In this document: positions 38,604-47,969 of the stretch, piece by piece | How the letters are laid out: each line of letters opens with the position of its first letter | Position numbering within the stretch: position 1 is the first letter of the stretch | Assembly (NCBI GenBank): GCA_963764825.1 | Contig: CAVXUA010000012.1 | Coordinates: forward strand, 120,074 to 184,073 | From: JAZGGS01 sp963764825 | GTDB lineage: Bacteria > Bacteroidota > Ignavibacteria > Ignavibacteriales > Ignavibacteriaceae | DNA length: 64,000 bases | Direction of reading: 5' to 3' | The notes under the pieces: generated by a model | Database searches by the model: none | The model's input: the letters and a program-made list of their open reading frames with translations, nothing else | Told to the model about the DNA's origin: nothing | Position numbers and translations under genes: made by a program

Positions 38604-39119
38604 TTATTTTTGTTGATTTTGTTTTAATTCTTCATCTAAAACTCTAAAGTATTCAAGTATTGCAAGGGCATCTTTCATTTTAACATTCTGGAATGTCATT
38701 ACTGTCATATATTCTGCAAGCAATTTCTTAGCTCGTGGATGTTTCTTTATCATTTCGTCTGGATTAAGGGTCATGTTTAGTAAATATTCAGGCGTTACCC
38801 GTTGTAAAACATCTCTCTGTGCAGGTCCGGTATACCTTTCATCTAATTTATGGCAAGTGCCACACTTCGTTTCAAATATTTCTTCCCCCACTGTGGCAAG
38901 TTCCTTGTTGATAGGACCAAGATTTAATTTTTTCTTAACTGGTCCAATTCCATTTTCAAGCTCAAAATCCGAAAGCCCGGATTCATTTTTTTTAGTTACT
39001 TCCTGAGTTGTTTCATCTTTCGTTTCCCCGCCGCATCCTATCAACAGCATCAAGAATAATATTGATAGACTAAGCATAAGAAAAGTTTTCCCCATCTTAA
39101 GGGATTTTAATTTCAACAT
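38604..39119 (-). CDS. Mono-haem cytochrome c lipoprotein, first gene of the nos cluster
   Basis: 171 residues. A lipoprotein signal (LSLSILFLMLLIGCGG) is followed by a short charged linker and one haem site CGTCHKLDERYTGPA, with a Met candidate near YMTVMTFQNVKM. Intact. Soluble or lipid-anchored cytochromes of this kind precede nosZ in clade II clusters and are thought to donate electrons to its CuA site. A 20-bp near-palindrome lies 49 bp before the start. Confidence 0.83.
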   Translation of the reverse strand: MLKLKSLKMGKTFLMLSLSILFLMLLIGCGGETKDETTQEVTKKNESGLSDFELENGIGPVKKKLNLGPINKELATVGEEIFETKCGTCHKLDERYTGPAQRDVLQRVTPEYLLNMTLNPDEMIKKHPRAKKLLAEYMTVMTFQNVKMKDALAILEYFRVLDEELKQNQQK

Positions 39120-39167
39120 CTTCTTTCCTCGTTTCGTTTTTTATGTATTTATTATTTAATTTCTATA

Positions 39168-39187
39168 ATCGGATAATATTGTCTGAT
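39168..39187. promoter_or_regulatory. Candidate Rrf2 operator upstream of the nos cluster
   Basis: ATCGGATAATATTGTCTGAT is a near-perfect palindrome (16 of 20 positions symmetric, the four mismatches being G/A or T/C). It lies in the 150-bp promoter region of the nos cluster and is the twin of 28021-28040. Confidence 0.65.
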
Positions 39188-39269
39188 TAAAGATAGGGAC
39201 TCCATAAATCAGAGTCAATAGTTGAATCAAATTAATTATTAAATGGATGAGAATGTTTAATATTGGTAA

Positions 39270-40258
39270 CTATTTCGCAACTATAGGAATATCAGGAGCT
39301 TCTTTATCCTCTATCCTTTTGCTTAATCTTTCATCAAATAGCTTTCCTATTTCTGCGCCGATAATAAAAACGGCAGATGTGTAATAAATCCAGAAAGCTA
39401 CTACTACGGCTAAAGCATATGCCCCGTAAATATTGCTAAATGTTTTAAAAGTAGTAAGATAGATGCCAAAAAGAACTTTTGCAGTAACCCATAAAATAGC
39501 TGCCCACATTGCACCAATTAGTACCGATCGTTTTCTGATTTTTATTATCGGCATAAATTTATACAATGCAGAAAAAATTAAATACATTATAAAAAGTGAG
39601 ATGAGCGTTGATAAAAACTTTTGAAAGATTGGTTTGTTGAAGTACTGTAAATATGGTGTTGTGTTTGCAAGTGTGCTAAAAAAATCGAGCATGGGCAGTA
39701 ACATTATTGAAACTAAAAATAAAAGAACAACAATTAATATCACTAAAAAATCTCTAAGCTTGCCGAGAAAAATATTAATATCCAAATCAGTACCAAATAC
39801 TTTATTAAGTACTGTGCGCAGACTACTGGCAAAACTACTGGCTGCAAAAAACAATCCTACAATTCCTACAAATCCGGCAATGTTTCTGTATTCAATTACT
39901 TCATGAACACGTGTAAAAATTATTTCCTTTACAAATTCTGCATACCTTTCATAAGGAATGACTGTTTGAATAAAAGTAACAATTTGTACTTCCATTTCCG
40001 CAGAATCCAGGAATTTACCTAAAATCCAGAAGATGATTAAAGTAAGAGGAATAATACAAACGAATAATGAAAATGCTAATCCGCCTGAAAAAAGAAAAAC
40101 ATGATGACGATCGAGCCTATCATAAAGTCCACCAAAGTAATGTTTACTAAAGCTATAAACCTGTGCCACATAGGTTTTAGGTGAAGGTAATACCTCAGCC
40201 GTCTGAAAAGTGCATATGGTTTTGATGCACGTATTATTTCCAGGATTTTATGCTTCAT
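39270..40258 (-). CDS. YihY/BrkB-family inner-membrane protein (one frameshift)
   Basis: The N-terminal piece (start 40258, MKHKILEIIRASKPYALFRR) changes frame near 40175-40185 and continues as KTYVAQVYSFSKHYFGG to 39270. Six TM helices follow, typical of the family: GGLAFSLFVCIIPLTLIIFW, NIAGFVGIVGLFFAASSFA, FLVILIVVLLFLVSIMLL, LISLFIMYLIFSALYKF, IGAMWAAILWVTAKVLFGIY and ALAVVVAFWIYYTSAVFIIG. The function of the family is unknown despite old ribonuclease BN naming. The start overlaps the end of purL by 11 bp. Confidence 0.8.
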
Positions 40259-42476
40259 CGTTCATTATAGTTGGGATTGTATTATAATAGCTATCTGCTA
40301 ATTTAACCAAATCAACTTTCAAAATATCATTAATAATTAATTCTGATCCGCCTGTTTTACCTATAAATTTAAAAGATTGACCAGATTTATCTATTGTAGT
40401 TTCAAAATATTTTTATCTTGATCAGCAACAGAAACAATTATGCGCGACTGGCTCTCAGAAAATAAAGCAAAATCTTCTCTTGATCCAATTGGAACATTAA
40501 CTTCTGCCCCAATCATATTCTCTTCATTAATAATACAACATTCTGCAAGTGCGCAGGCAATTCCACCTTCCGAAATATCATGAGCAGATTTGATAAGATT
40601 ACTTTTAATTAATCCTAAAAGAGTATCCTGTAATTTTTTTTCTTCATCAAGATTAACTTTGGAGCATCACCAGCTACTTTATTGTGAACAACTTTTAAAT
40701 ACTCACTTCCACCCAATTTCCTCTTTATCTTCACCTAAAAGATAAATGAGATCACCTTCATCTTTAAAAAATGAAGTTGTAATATGTTCAAGGTTTTCAA
40801 TCAATCCTACCATTCCTATTGTTGGCGTAGGATAAACAGCAGCTTCGGGAGATTCGTTATAAAAACTTACGTTACCGCCTGTAACAGGAGTATCAAAAAA
40901 TCTGCACGCTTCGCCCATTCCTTTAATAGCTTCTGCAAACTGCCAGTAAACTTCTGGTTTATAAGGATTACCAAAATTTAAACAATTAGTTATTGCTAAA
41001 GGGATTCCTCCTGAGCAGACAATATTTCTTGCAGCTTCAGCCACTGCTATTTTTGCACCTTCTTTTGGATTCAGATAAACATAACGCGAATTACAATCGG
41101 TCTTCATCGCAAGTGCTTTGTTAGTATCCTTAATGTATATTACTGCAGCATCGCAGCCGGGACCAACAATTGTATTGGTTCTTACCATTGAATCGTATTG
41201 CTCGTAAACCCATTTTTTAGAAACGATATTTGGAGATGAAAAAACTTTTAAAAATGTTTCCTGTAAATCATTTGGTTTTGGTAAAGATGAAAAATCAAAT
41301 GCCCTCATTTCTTTTAAGTAGGATGGTTCTTTTTGCTCACGAATATAAACCGGTGCACCGCCGCCAAGCACCAAATCAAAAGGCGGCAGACTTACTTTTT
41401 TCTCTCCCTTATATTCAACTTCAAGAATTTCTTCTTTTGTTACTTCTCCAATTAATTCGCAATGAAGATCCCATTTTTCAAAAACTTCTCTAACTTTTTC
41501 TTCGTAACCTTTTTTAACAACGCATAAGCATTCTTTCCTGGCTTTCCGAAAGCATAATTTCGTAAGCGCTCATTCCATCTTCGCGTAAAGGAACTTTATC
41601 AAGATTTATCTTCATTCCCGATTTTCCTTTTTCACTCATCTCACTGCTTGAGCAAGTAATTCCTGCAGCTCCCATATCCTGAATTCCTATCAGCCAATCC
41701 TTTTTTTATAATTTCGAGAGTTGCTTCAACAAAAGTTTTTCTGTAAAAGGATCGCCAACCTGCACGGATGGACGTTTCGCTTCCGATTTTTCCGAAAGTT
41801 CTTCCGAAGCAAAAGTTGCACCATGAATTCCATCTCTCCCTGTTGAAGAACCAACAATCATTACAGGATTGCCTTCACCTTTTGCAACGGCACTTGCATA
41901 CATATTTGTTTTTACTATTCCAACAGACATTGCATTAACTAGCGGATTTCCCTGGTACGATTCATCAAAATAAACTTCGCCGGCAACTGTTGGAACGCCA
42001 AAACTGTTACCATAATCTCCAATTCCTTTTACAACTCCTGCAAATAAGTAGCGGGTTCTTGCATCTTTAAGTGAACCAAATCTTAATGAATTAAGAGAAG
42101 CGATAGGGCGTGCGCCCATTGTAAAAATATCTCTCATAATTCCACCAACTCCTGTTGCAGCTCCCTGATAAGGCTCAACAGCGGAAGGGTGATTATGGCT
42201 TTCAATTTTAAACGCAACTGCTAATCCATCTCCAATATCAACTAATCCAGCATTTTCTTCACCGGCTCCAACAAGCAACTTCCCACCTTCTCTTGGTAAA
42301 GTTTTAAGTTGGGCAATAGAGTTTTTATAACTGCAATGCTCACTCCACATTACACTGAAAATTCCAAGCTCTGTATAAGATGGAGTTCTACCTAAAATTT
42401 TAAGTATTTTGTTGTATTCTTCCTCGTTTAAACCGTGTTCAATGGCAAGATCAAGAGTTACTTCAGGTTCTTTCAT
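40248..42476 (-). CDS. purL: Phosphoribosylformylglycinamidine synthase subunit PurL (several frameshifts)
   Basis: The reconstructed length is about 742 residues, as for the small-form PurL. The N-terminal part (from 42476) has LNEEEYNKILKILGRTPSYT, MWSEHCSYKNS and ESHNHPSAVEPYQGAATGVG. The next pieces carry DWLIGIQDMGAAGITCSSSE, LKEMRAFDFSSLPKPND, TNCLNFGNPYKPEVYWQF and DTPVTGGNVSFYNESPEAA, then HDISEGGIACALAECCI; the last frame ends PTIMNDEA at 40248. Breaks lie near 41700, 41500-41530, 40700 and 40410. It makes FGAM in purine synthesis with PurQ and PurS, which are not in the window. Confidence 0.92.
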
Positions 42477-42565
42477 TTAAAAGATGATTTTTAGTTTAAG
42501 CGTAATTTTTCAGATAGGAAATATAATAGATTTGAAGACCACTCCACAACTATACAGTTTGCCGA

Positions 42566-43264
42566 TCAGTTTATGAATGGGCTAAAAAACTCATCCCAAA
42601 TCTTATAAAGCTGGTAAGTAGCATAAATATCATGTGAGCAATAAGTTGCAATATCTTTCACTCTTCCTGCTTCGTAAAGATTTTTAACTTCCATTCCCGA
42701 AATCTCTTTTGTTTTTGGCGATTCAATTCCAAATGCCTGGCAATAAAAGTCTAAGTTAAATTTTCTGGTTAATCCGTAATATGTAAATTGTTCCAACAGG
42801 TCTATGTGTACCTTGGTATCGTATCTTCCTTTAATAAGATTTTTTGTGGGTTTCACTTTAAGCATTGCTGATCGGACAGTTAAGAAAGGCAGATCAAAAT
42901 TTCTTCCGTTAAAACTTATTACCTTATCGGTTACATCAACAATTTTCCAGAAGGATTGAAGCATTTCTTTTTCGGGTAATCCTTTGTAATGCACTTTGTC
43001 ATCTTCACAATTCCATTCCTCTTTCTCATCACTTTCGTAATAAACGAAAGATTTTTGTTTCTCTACATCAAATATCCCAATTGCAATACACTTGGCTGTT
43101 AGCGGGTAAAGACTTGTATAGCGAATTGCTTCATCAACCTGTTTTTGTTTTTTATCAGGATCGGTTTCTTTTTCAGCATAACGAAGAAGGTATTCTTGCT
43201 GGCTTTCGGAGAGTGATTCGAATGGATAAGCGCTGGTTTCAATATCGAAAATTATTTTTCTCAT
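42566..43264 (-). CDS. Predicted 3'-5' exonuclease, DEDDy ribonuclease-H-like
   Basis: 232 residues. The four acidic residues of a DEDD exonuclease are visible: IFDIETSAYPFE (Asp, Glu), ISFNGRNFDLPFL (Asp) and ATYCSHDIYATYQLY (YxxxD, the DEDDy form). It resembles the PolB-related predicted exonuclease family. It acts on DNA or RNA ends, probably in repair or processing; no nearby partner points to the pathway. Intact. Confidence 0.8.
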   Translation of the reverse strand: MRKIIFDIETSAYPFESLSESQQEYLLRYAEKETDPDKKQKQVDEAIRYTSLYPLTAKCIAIGIFDVEKQKSFVYYESDEKEEWNCEDDKVHYKGLPEKEMLQSFWKIVDVTDKVISFNGRNFDLPFLTVRSAMLKVKPTKNLIKGRYDTKVHIDLLEQFTYYGLTRKFNLDFYCQAFGIESPKTKEISGMEVKNLYEAGRVKDIATYCSHDIYATYQLYKIWDEFFSPFIN

Positions 43265-43281
43265 AATACCCCCGAATTATG

Positions 43282-43746
43282 TTACTTGTGGTCTTAATAT
43301 TTTTACAGAAGGTTCAATCATTTTTACTTTCTGTATAAATTCATCAGTTAACGGAGTTGATTTTCTTGTATAACGGATCTACATGAACCGATACACCTGC
43401 TCCCTCCGCAATTATTTTTTTCGTTTTTGAATTTTCCACAATATGTTCAAATCCAAAACTTGAGTTTTTAATATACGATATTCTTGTATAAATGTTAAGC
43501 TCGTCATCAAATTTTGCAACTTTTAAATAATCAATTTGATTATGAACCATATAGTAAACATTGTTTGGAGAAAAAATATTTTCTAATGGAATAAAACCTG
43601 AATCAATTGCATACTGTATTTTTGCCTGCTCAAAATAATTAAGATAAACTGCATTGTTTAACAATCTGCAGCATATCCACTTCGTTAAATTTAACTTTAA
43701 CTTTATAGATGTGATGAAAATCTTTTTTGTTTTTTGTTGGCTGCAA
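43282..43746 (-). CDS. Acyl-CoA thioesterase, 4-hydroxybenzoyl-CoA (hotdog) family (two frameshifts)
   Basis: Pieces in order: YKVKVKFNEVDMLQI, then after a frame change NNAVYLNYFEQAKIQYAID, a core with YLKVAKFDDELNIYTRI and EGAGVSVHVDPLYKK, then after a second change DEFIQKVKMIEPSVKILRP ending at 43282. VxFxExDMxxIVxNAxYLxYFE is the family's active-site block (Asp). No ATG is seen in frame; a TTG at 43746 is the likely start. It cleaves acyl-CoA thioesters in the cytoplasm and lies next to a beta-oxidation cluster. Confidence 0.8.
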
Positions 43747-43776
43747 GATGTAATAAATTTAATTTATTATTGAATT

Positions 43777-43861
43777 GTCATTCTGAAAGAATCTTGTTTC
43801 TATTAATGAACTTGTTTTAATTACATTTAACCTTATAATAACAGGTTTCCTCCTGAATGAC
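43777..43861. repeat. Degraded copy of the palindromic repeat
   Basis: It starts GTCATTCTGAAAGAATCTTG and ends CTCCTGAATGAC, i.e. the same inverted ends as 17340-17404, with an unrelated AT-rich centre. Located between the thioesterase and the SDR gene. Confidence 0.5.
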
Positions 43862-43873
43862 AGATGTTTGCTT

Positions 43874-44762
43874 TCAACTTCCTTTTGTTTTTCTTACCAT
43901 CTGTTCAATCATATCCCACATTTCATTCGGAACAGCTTCAAGCATATTGAACTGTCCTGCACCTTTTAACCATTCTCCGCCATCAATTGTAATAACTTCT
44001 CCATTTATGTATGCAGAAAAATCGGACACGAAATAAGCTGCTAAGTTTGCCAGTTCCTGGTGTTCGCCAACTCTTTTTAGTGGAACTTTTTTTGCAAGAT
44101 CAAATTTATCTTTCATATCGCCGGGCAGCAATCTATCCCACGCACCTTTTGTTGGAAACGGACCGGGAGCAATTGCATTAAAACGAATTCCATACTTTGC
44201 CCATTCAACAGCAAGTGAACGTGTTAGTGCAAGTACTCCAGCTTTTGCACACGCAGAAGGAACAACATAAGCAGAACCCGTATATGCATAGGTTGTAACA
44301 ATGTTTAATACATTTGCATTTTGCTTTTTTTCTATCCAGTACTTTCCAAAAGCGAGTGTACAGTTGTAAGTTCCCTTTAAATACAATATTAATGATAATA
44401 TCAAAAGCACGGTTGGAAAGCCGTTCTGTAGGACTTATAAAATTTCCTGCGGCATTGTTCAACAGCACATCAACTTTTCCAAATTTATCGATGGAAGTCT
44501 TTAGTAAATTCTCTACGGAAGCATAATCAGTAACATCACACTGTACAGGAAGTATTGTTTGATTATTTCCTTTTGATAATTCCTCAGCTGTCTTTTCAAG
44601 CACATCAAGCTTCCTACTTGCAACTACAAGATCGGCACCAAGCTCAACAAAATATTTTCCCATCGCTTTACCAAGTCCTGTTCCCCCGCCGGTTATTACA
44701 ATAACTTTATCTTTAAGTGAATCTTCTCTTAACATTGATGTTTTGTATTGTTGATTTTGCAT
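43874..44762 (-). CDS. SDR-family 2,4-dienoyl-CoA reductase-like oxidoreductase (one frameshift)
   Basis: The N-terminal frame has the NAD(P) motif VIVITGGGTGLGKAMGKYF and VLLNNAAGNFISPTE (NNAAGN). Near 44375 the frame changes, then TYAYTGSAYVVPSACAKAGV and FNAIAPGPFPTKGAWDRL follow to 43874. In place of the usual YxxxK the active site reads SACAK, with Ser for Tyr, as known for 2,4-dienoyl-CoA reductases of this superfamily. The enzyme removes double bonds of unsaturated fatty acyl-CoA before further oxidation. It lies at the end of the fad block. Confidence 0.83.
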
Positions 44763-44896
44763 GTTTTGATTTTAAATATTGCTAATGAATAATTAATGGT
44801 ACACAGATTAATTATGATAGTTATGATTCTTTAAGATCATAATAATTTCAAAGATCAGTGTACAATTCTCATAGTTCTAAAAATACTTATAAAGGT

Positions 44897-46691
44897 CTAA
44901 AAACAATATTTATCAGCTTCTATTAATTTATCTGCAATGTTCCTTCTTAGCTGTGTTGTATTAACAGGTTCGTACTTGGTAAATCGCTTTAGTCCAAGCA
45001 TAAGCATTTTAAGATCATCGCCTTCAGCAAAAGCAGCAATTGCATGTTTACCGTACAGGTTTATTCTTTCAACAGCATCGCTTATATAAACCTTTGTCAT
45101 ATCAATGTAAGGCTGCAATTCGGTTTCGTTTTTAATACCGGAAAGTTTCAGAGTTCTTAAATATGCAGATTCACATGCAAAAACTTCTATCATCATATCT
45201 GTTACATTCATAATGATTTCTTGTTCGTCTTTTAGCTTTACCATTAATTTTTGTACTGCAAAACCGGCGGTCATAAGAATTGCTTTTTTAGCATTTTGAA
45301 TAGCTTTTAATTCAGACGCAAGAAGTTCATCAGATTCATCACCAAATTCAGGAATTGACATTAATTCTTTCTGGATTCCCATTGCAGGTCCCATTAAATC
45401 GAGCCGTCCTTTCATCGAACGTTTAACCAGCATATCTACAGTTAGCAAGCGGTTTATCTCATTTGTACCTTCAAATATCCTGTTAATGCGTGAATCCCTG
45501 TAAGCCCTTGCAGCGGGATACTCTTCGGAGTAACCATATCCGCCATGAATCTGCACTGCTTCATCCACCACATAATCGAGCATTTCGGAACCATAGACTT
45601 TTAACATAGCACATTCAATTGCATATTCTTCTGCGGCTTTAACTGAAGCTTCTTCATATTTATTTCCATCTTCCACTAACTCTTTCACTTTTTTGCTTAT
45701 CAAATCGCTCACCCTATAGGTTGCTGATTCTGAAGCAAATATCCTGGTTGCCTGCTCTGCAATTTTATGTTTAATTGCACCAAAGCTTGATATCGGCTGC
45801 TCGAACTGTTTTCTTGTATTTGCGTATTGAATTCCAATTGTAGCAACTTTCTTTGCACTGCCGCTGGTCATTGCACAAAGTTTAAACCTTCCTACATTTA
45901 AAATATTAAATGCAATGTAATGTCCCTTGCCAATTTCACCCAGCACATTTTCAACAGGAACTTTTACATTATCCAGGAAGAGTGCACATGTGGAAGATCC
46001 TTTTATTCCAAGTTTATTTTCTTCTTCACCACGATTAAATCCTTCCGAATCGGCATCGATGATGAAGCAAGTAAACTTATCTCCATCAACCTGTGCAAAT
46101 GTTATAAGAATTTCTGCAAAGCCGCCATTCGTTATCCACATCTTCTGCCCGTTAAGTGTGTAATACTTTCCATCTTCAGAAAGCACTGCGGTTGTTTTAG
46201 CAGAAAGTGCATCAGAGCCGGATGTAGGTTCGGTTAAGCAATAAGCGGTCATTAGCTCACCACTGGCAAGTTTTGGTAAATATTTTTTCTTCTGCTCTTC
46301 CGTTCCGTAATAAAGAATCGGCAGTGAGCCAATTCCCGTATGAACTGCATAAGAAACACCAAACGAATGTGCTGCACCCAGCTCGAATAAAAGCGCAGTG
46401 TTCGTATTAAAATCTTCACCGAGTCCGCCATACTCTTCCGGGATAGAAACTCCAAGCAATCCCAGTTCACCTGCTTTTTGCAGAAGACTTACTGTTAATC
46501 CTTTTTCCTGTTTATCAATTGAATCCAGCTTTGGCCAAATTTCCTTTTCTACAAATTCACCCGCAGCCTCGGTCATCATTTTTTGTTCTTCATTCAATAT
46601 CTTCCGGAATGAATACTGATTGTGGATCAGTATCCTTGATGAGAAATTCCCCGCCTTTTAATAAATCTGTTTTTAATGTTTCGGTTGACAT
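44897..46691 (-). CDS. Acyl-CoA dehydrogenase with C-terminal extension (one frameshift near the N-terminus)
   Basis: The start at 46691 (MSTETLKTDLLKGGEFLIKD) runs to PEDI, then a frame change near 46600 leads into NEEQKMMTEAAGEFVEKEIW. ACAD landmarks: YCLTEPTSGSDALSAKT, YTLNGQKMWITNGGFAE, LGVSIPEEYGGLGED, IQYANTRKQFEQPIS and the catalytic-base region IHGGYGYSEEYPAARAYRDS / IFEGTNEINRLLTVDML. About 600 residues; roughly 180 residues beyond the FEGTNE block form an extra C-terminal domain, as in VLCAD/ACAD9-like proteins. It catalyses the first step of beta-oxidation with FAD; electrons go to ETF (not in window). Confidence 0.92.
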
Positions 46692-46733
46692 AATATTACT
46701 CAACTTTGTTTAGTAAATAACTAGTTTAATTTT

Positions 46734-47912
46734 CTAATTTAATAATTCAAAAATACCTGCAACACCTTGCCCGCCGCCAACACAGGCAGTAACCATTCCA
46801 GTTTTTTTCTTTGTACGTTTAAGCTCATTTAATAATTTGTACAGTAAGTTTAGCACCTGTACAACCCAATGGATGACCTAATGCAATTGCACCTCCGTTA
46901 ACATTAACGATATCATTATTTAAATCTAAAGTGCGAATCACAGATAATGCTTGTGATGCAAATGCTTCATTTAATTCTATCATTTCAATATCATCCTGTT
47001 TCATATTTGCTTTTTTTAATGCTTTGGGAACTGCTTCAATCGGTCCCGTTCCCATTATGGTAGGATCAACACCGGCTAATGCGTATGAAACCAATCTTGC
47101 AATTGGTTTTAAGTTGAGTTCCTTTACCATCTCTTCAGACATAACTAAAACAAATGCAGCACCATCTGAAGTTTGCGAAGAATTACCAGCTGTAACTGTT
47201 CCGTTATTAGCAAAAACGGGTTTTAGTTTTGCTAATGCTTCAAGAGTTGTATCAGCACGAGGACCTTCATCAGTATCAACAACAAACTTGCTCACTTTTT
47301 TCTTTCCATTTTCAAGATGAACATCTTCAATTTCAATAGGTACAATCTGATCTTTGAAATATCCTTTATCAATTGCATTAATAGCTTTCATATGAGAATT
47401 GTATGCAAACTCATCCTGATCTTCGCGAGAGATTTTATATTTCTCAACTATTTTTTCAGCAGTTAAACCCATTCCCATATAGTAGCCGGGGTAATCTTTT
47501 GCAATTTGATAATTTGGTGCAAGTTTCCAACCAGTCATCGGAACCATGGACATAGATTCTATTCCACCGGCAATAACACAATCCATCATACCTGATTGAA
47601 TGCGAGCAATACCAGTAGCGATTGTATCGATTCCAGAAGCACAGAACCTGTTTATTGTTACACCGGGAACTTCCTGCGGTAAACATTGTAAGTGCAATCA
47701 TTCTGCCAACTTGAAGTCCTTGTTCAGCTTCAGGGAAAGCATTTCCAACAATCAGATCATCAACACGATGAGGATCTAATTCGGGAACCGATTTTAATAA
47801 ATGTTTTATAACGTCTGCAGCTAAGTCATCCGGTCTGGTAAAAACGAAATCCGCCTTTTTTAGCTTTCGCAATAGCCGAACGATAACCCGCTACTATATA
47901 TGCTTCTCTCAT
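46734..47912 (-). CDS. fadA: Acetyl-CoA C-acyltransferase (thiolase) FadA/FadI-like (frameshifts)
   Basis: Pieces in order: MREAYIVAGYRSAIA with a frame change near 47870, KADFVFTRPDDLAADVIKHL, IVGNAFPEAEQGLQVGRM, then after a change near 47690 VTINRFCASGIDTIATG (active-site Cys), TVTAGNSSQTSDGAAF, NEAFASQAL and GGAIALGHPLGCTGAKL (catalytic His). The end, after a change near 46825, reads MVTACVGGGQGVAGIFELLN. The full order and all catalytic motifs are present. It cleaves 3-ketoacyl-CoA in the last step of beta-oxidation. Confidence 0.92.
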
Positions 47913-47969
47913 AATATTACTTCTGTTTAATTTTTATAAATTATTCATTTTAACTTCAATTTTAATTTC

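Noticed and set aside
44800..44870. TTATGAT/ATCATAA and GTACAC/GTGTAC inverted repeats before the SDR gene
   Set aside because: AT-rich, long loops and no second occurrence at other fad genes; not enough to call an operator.
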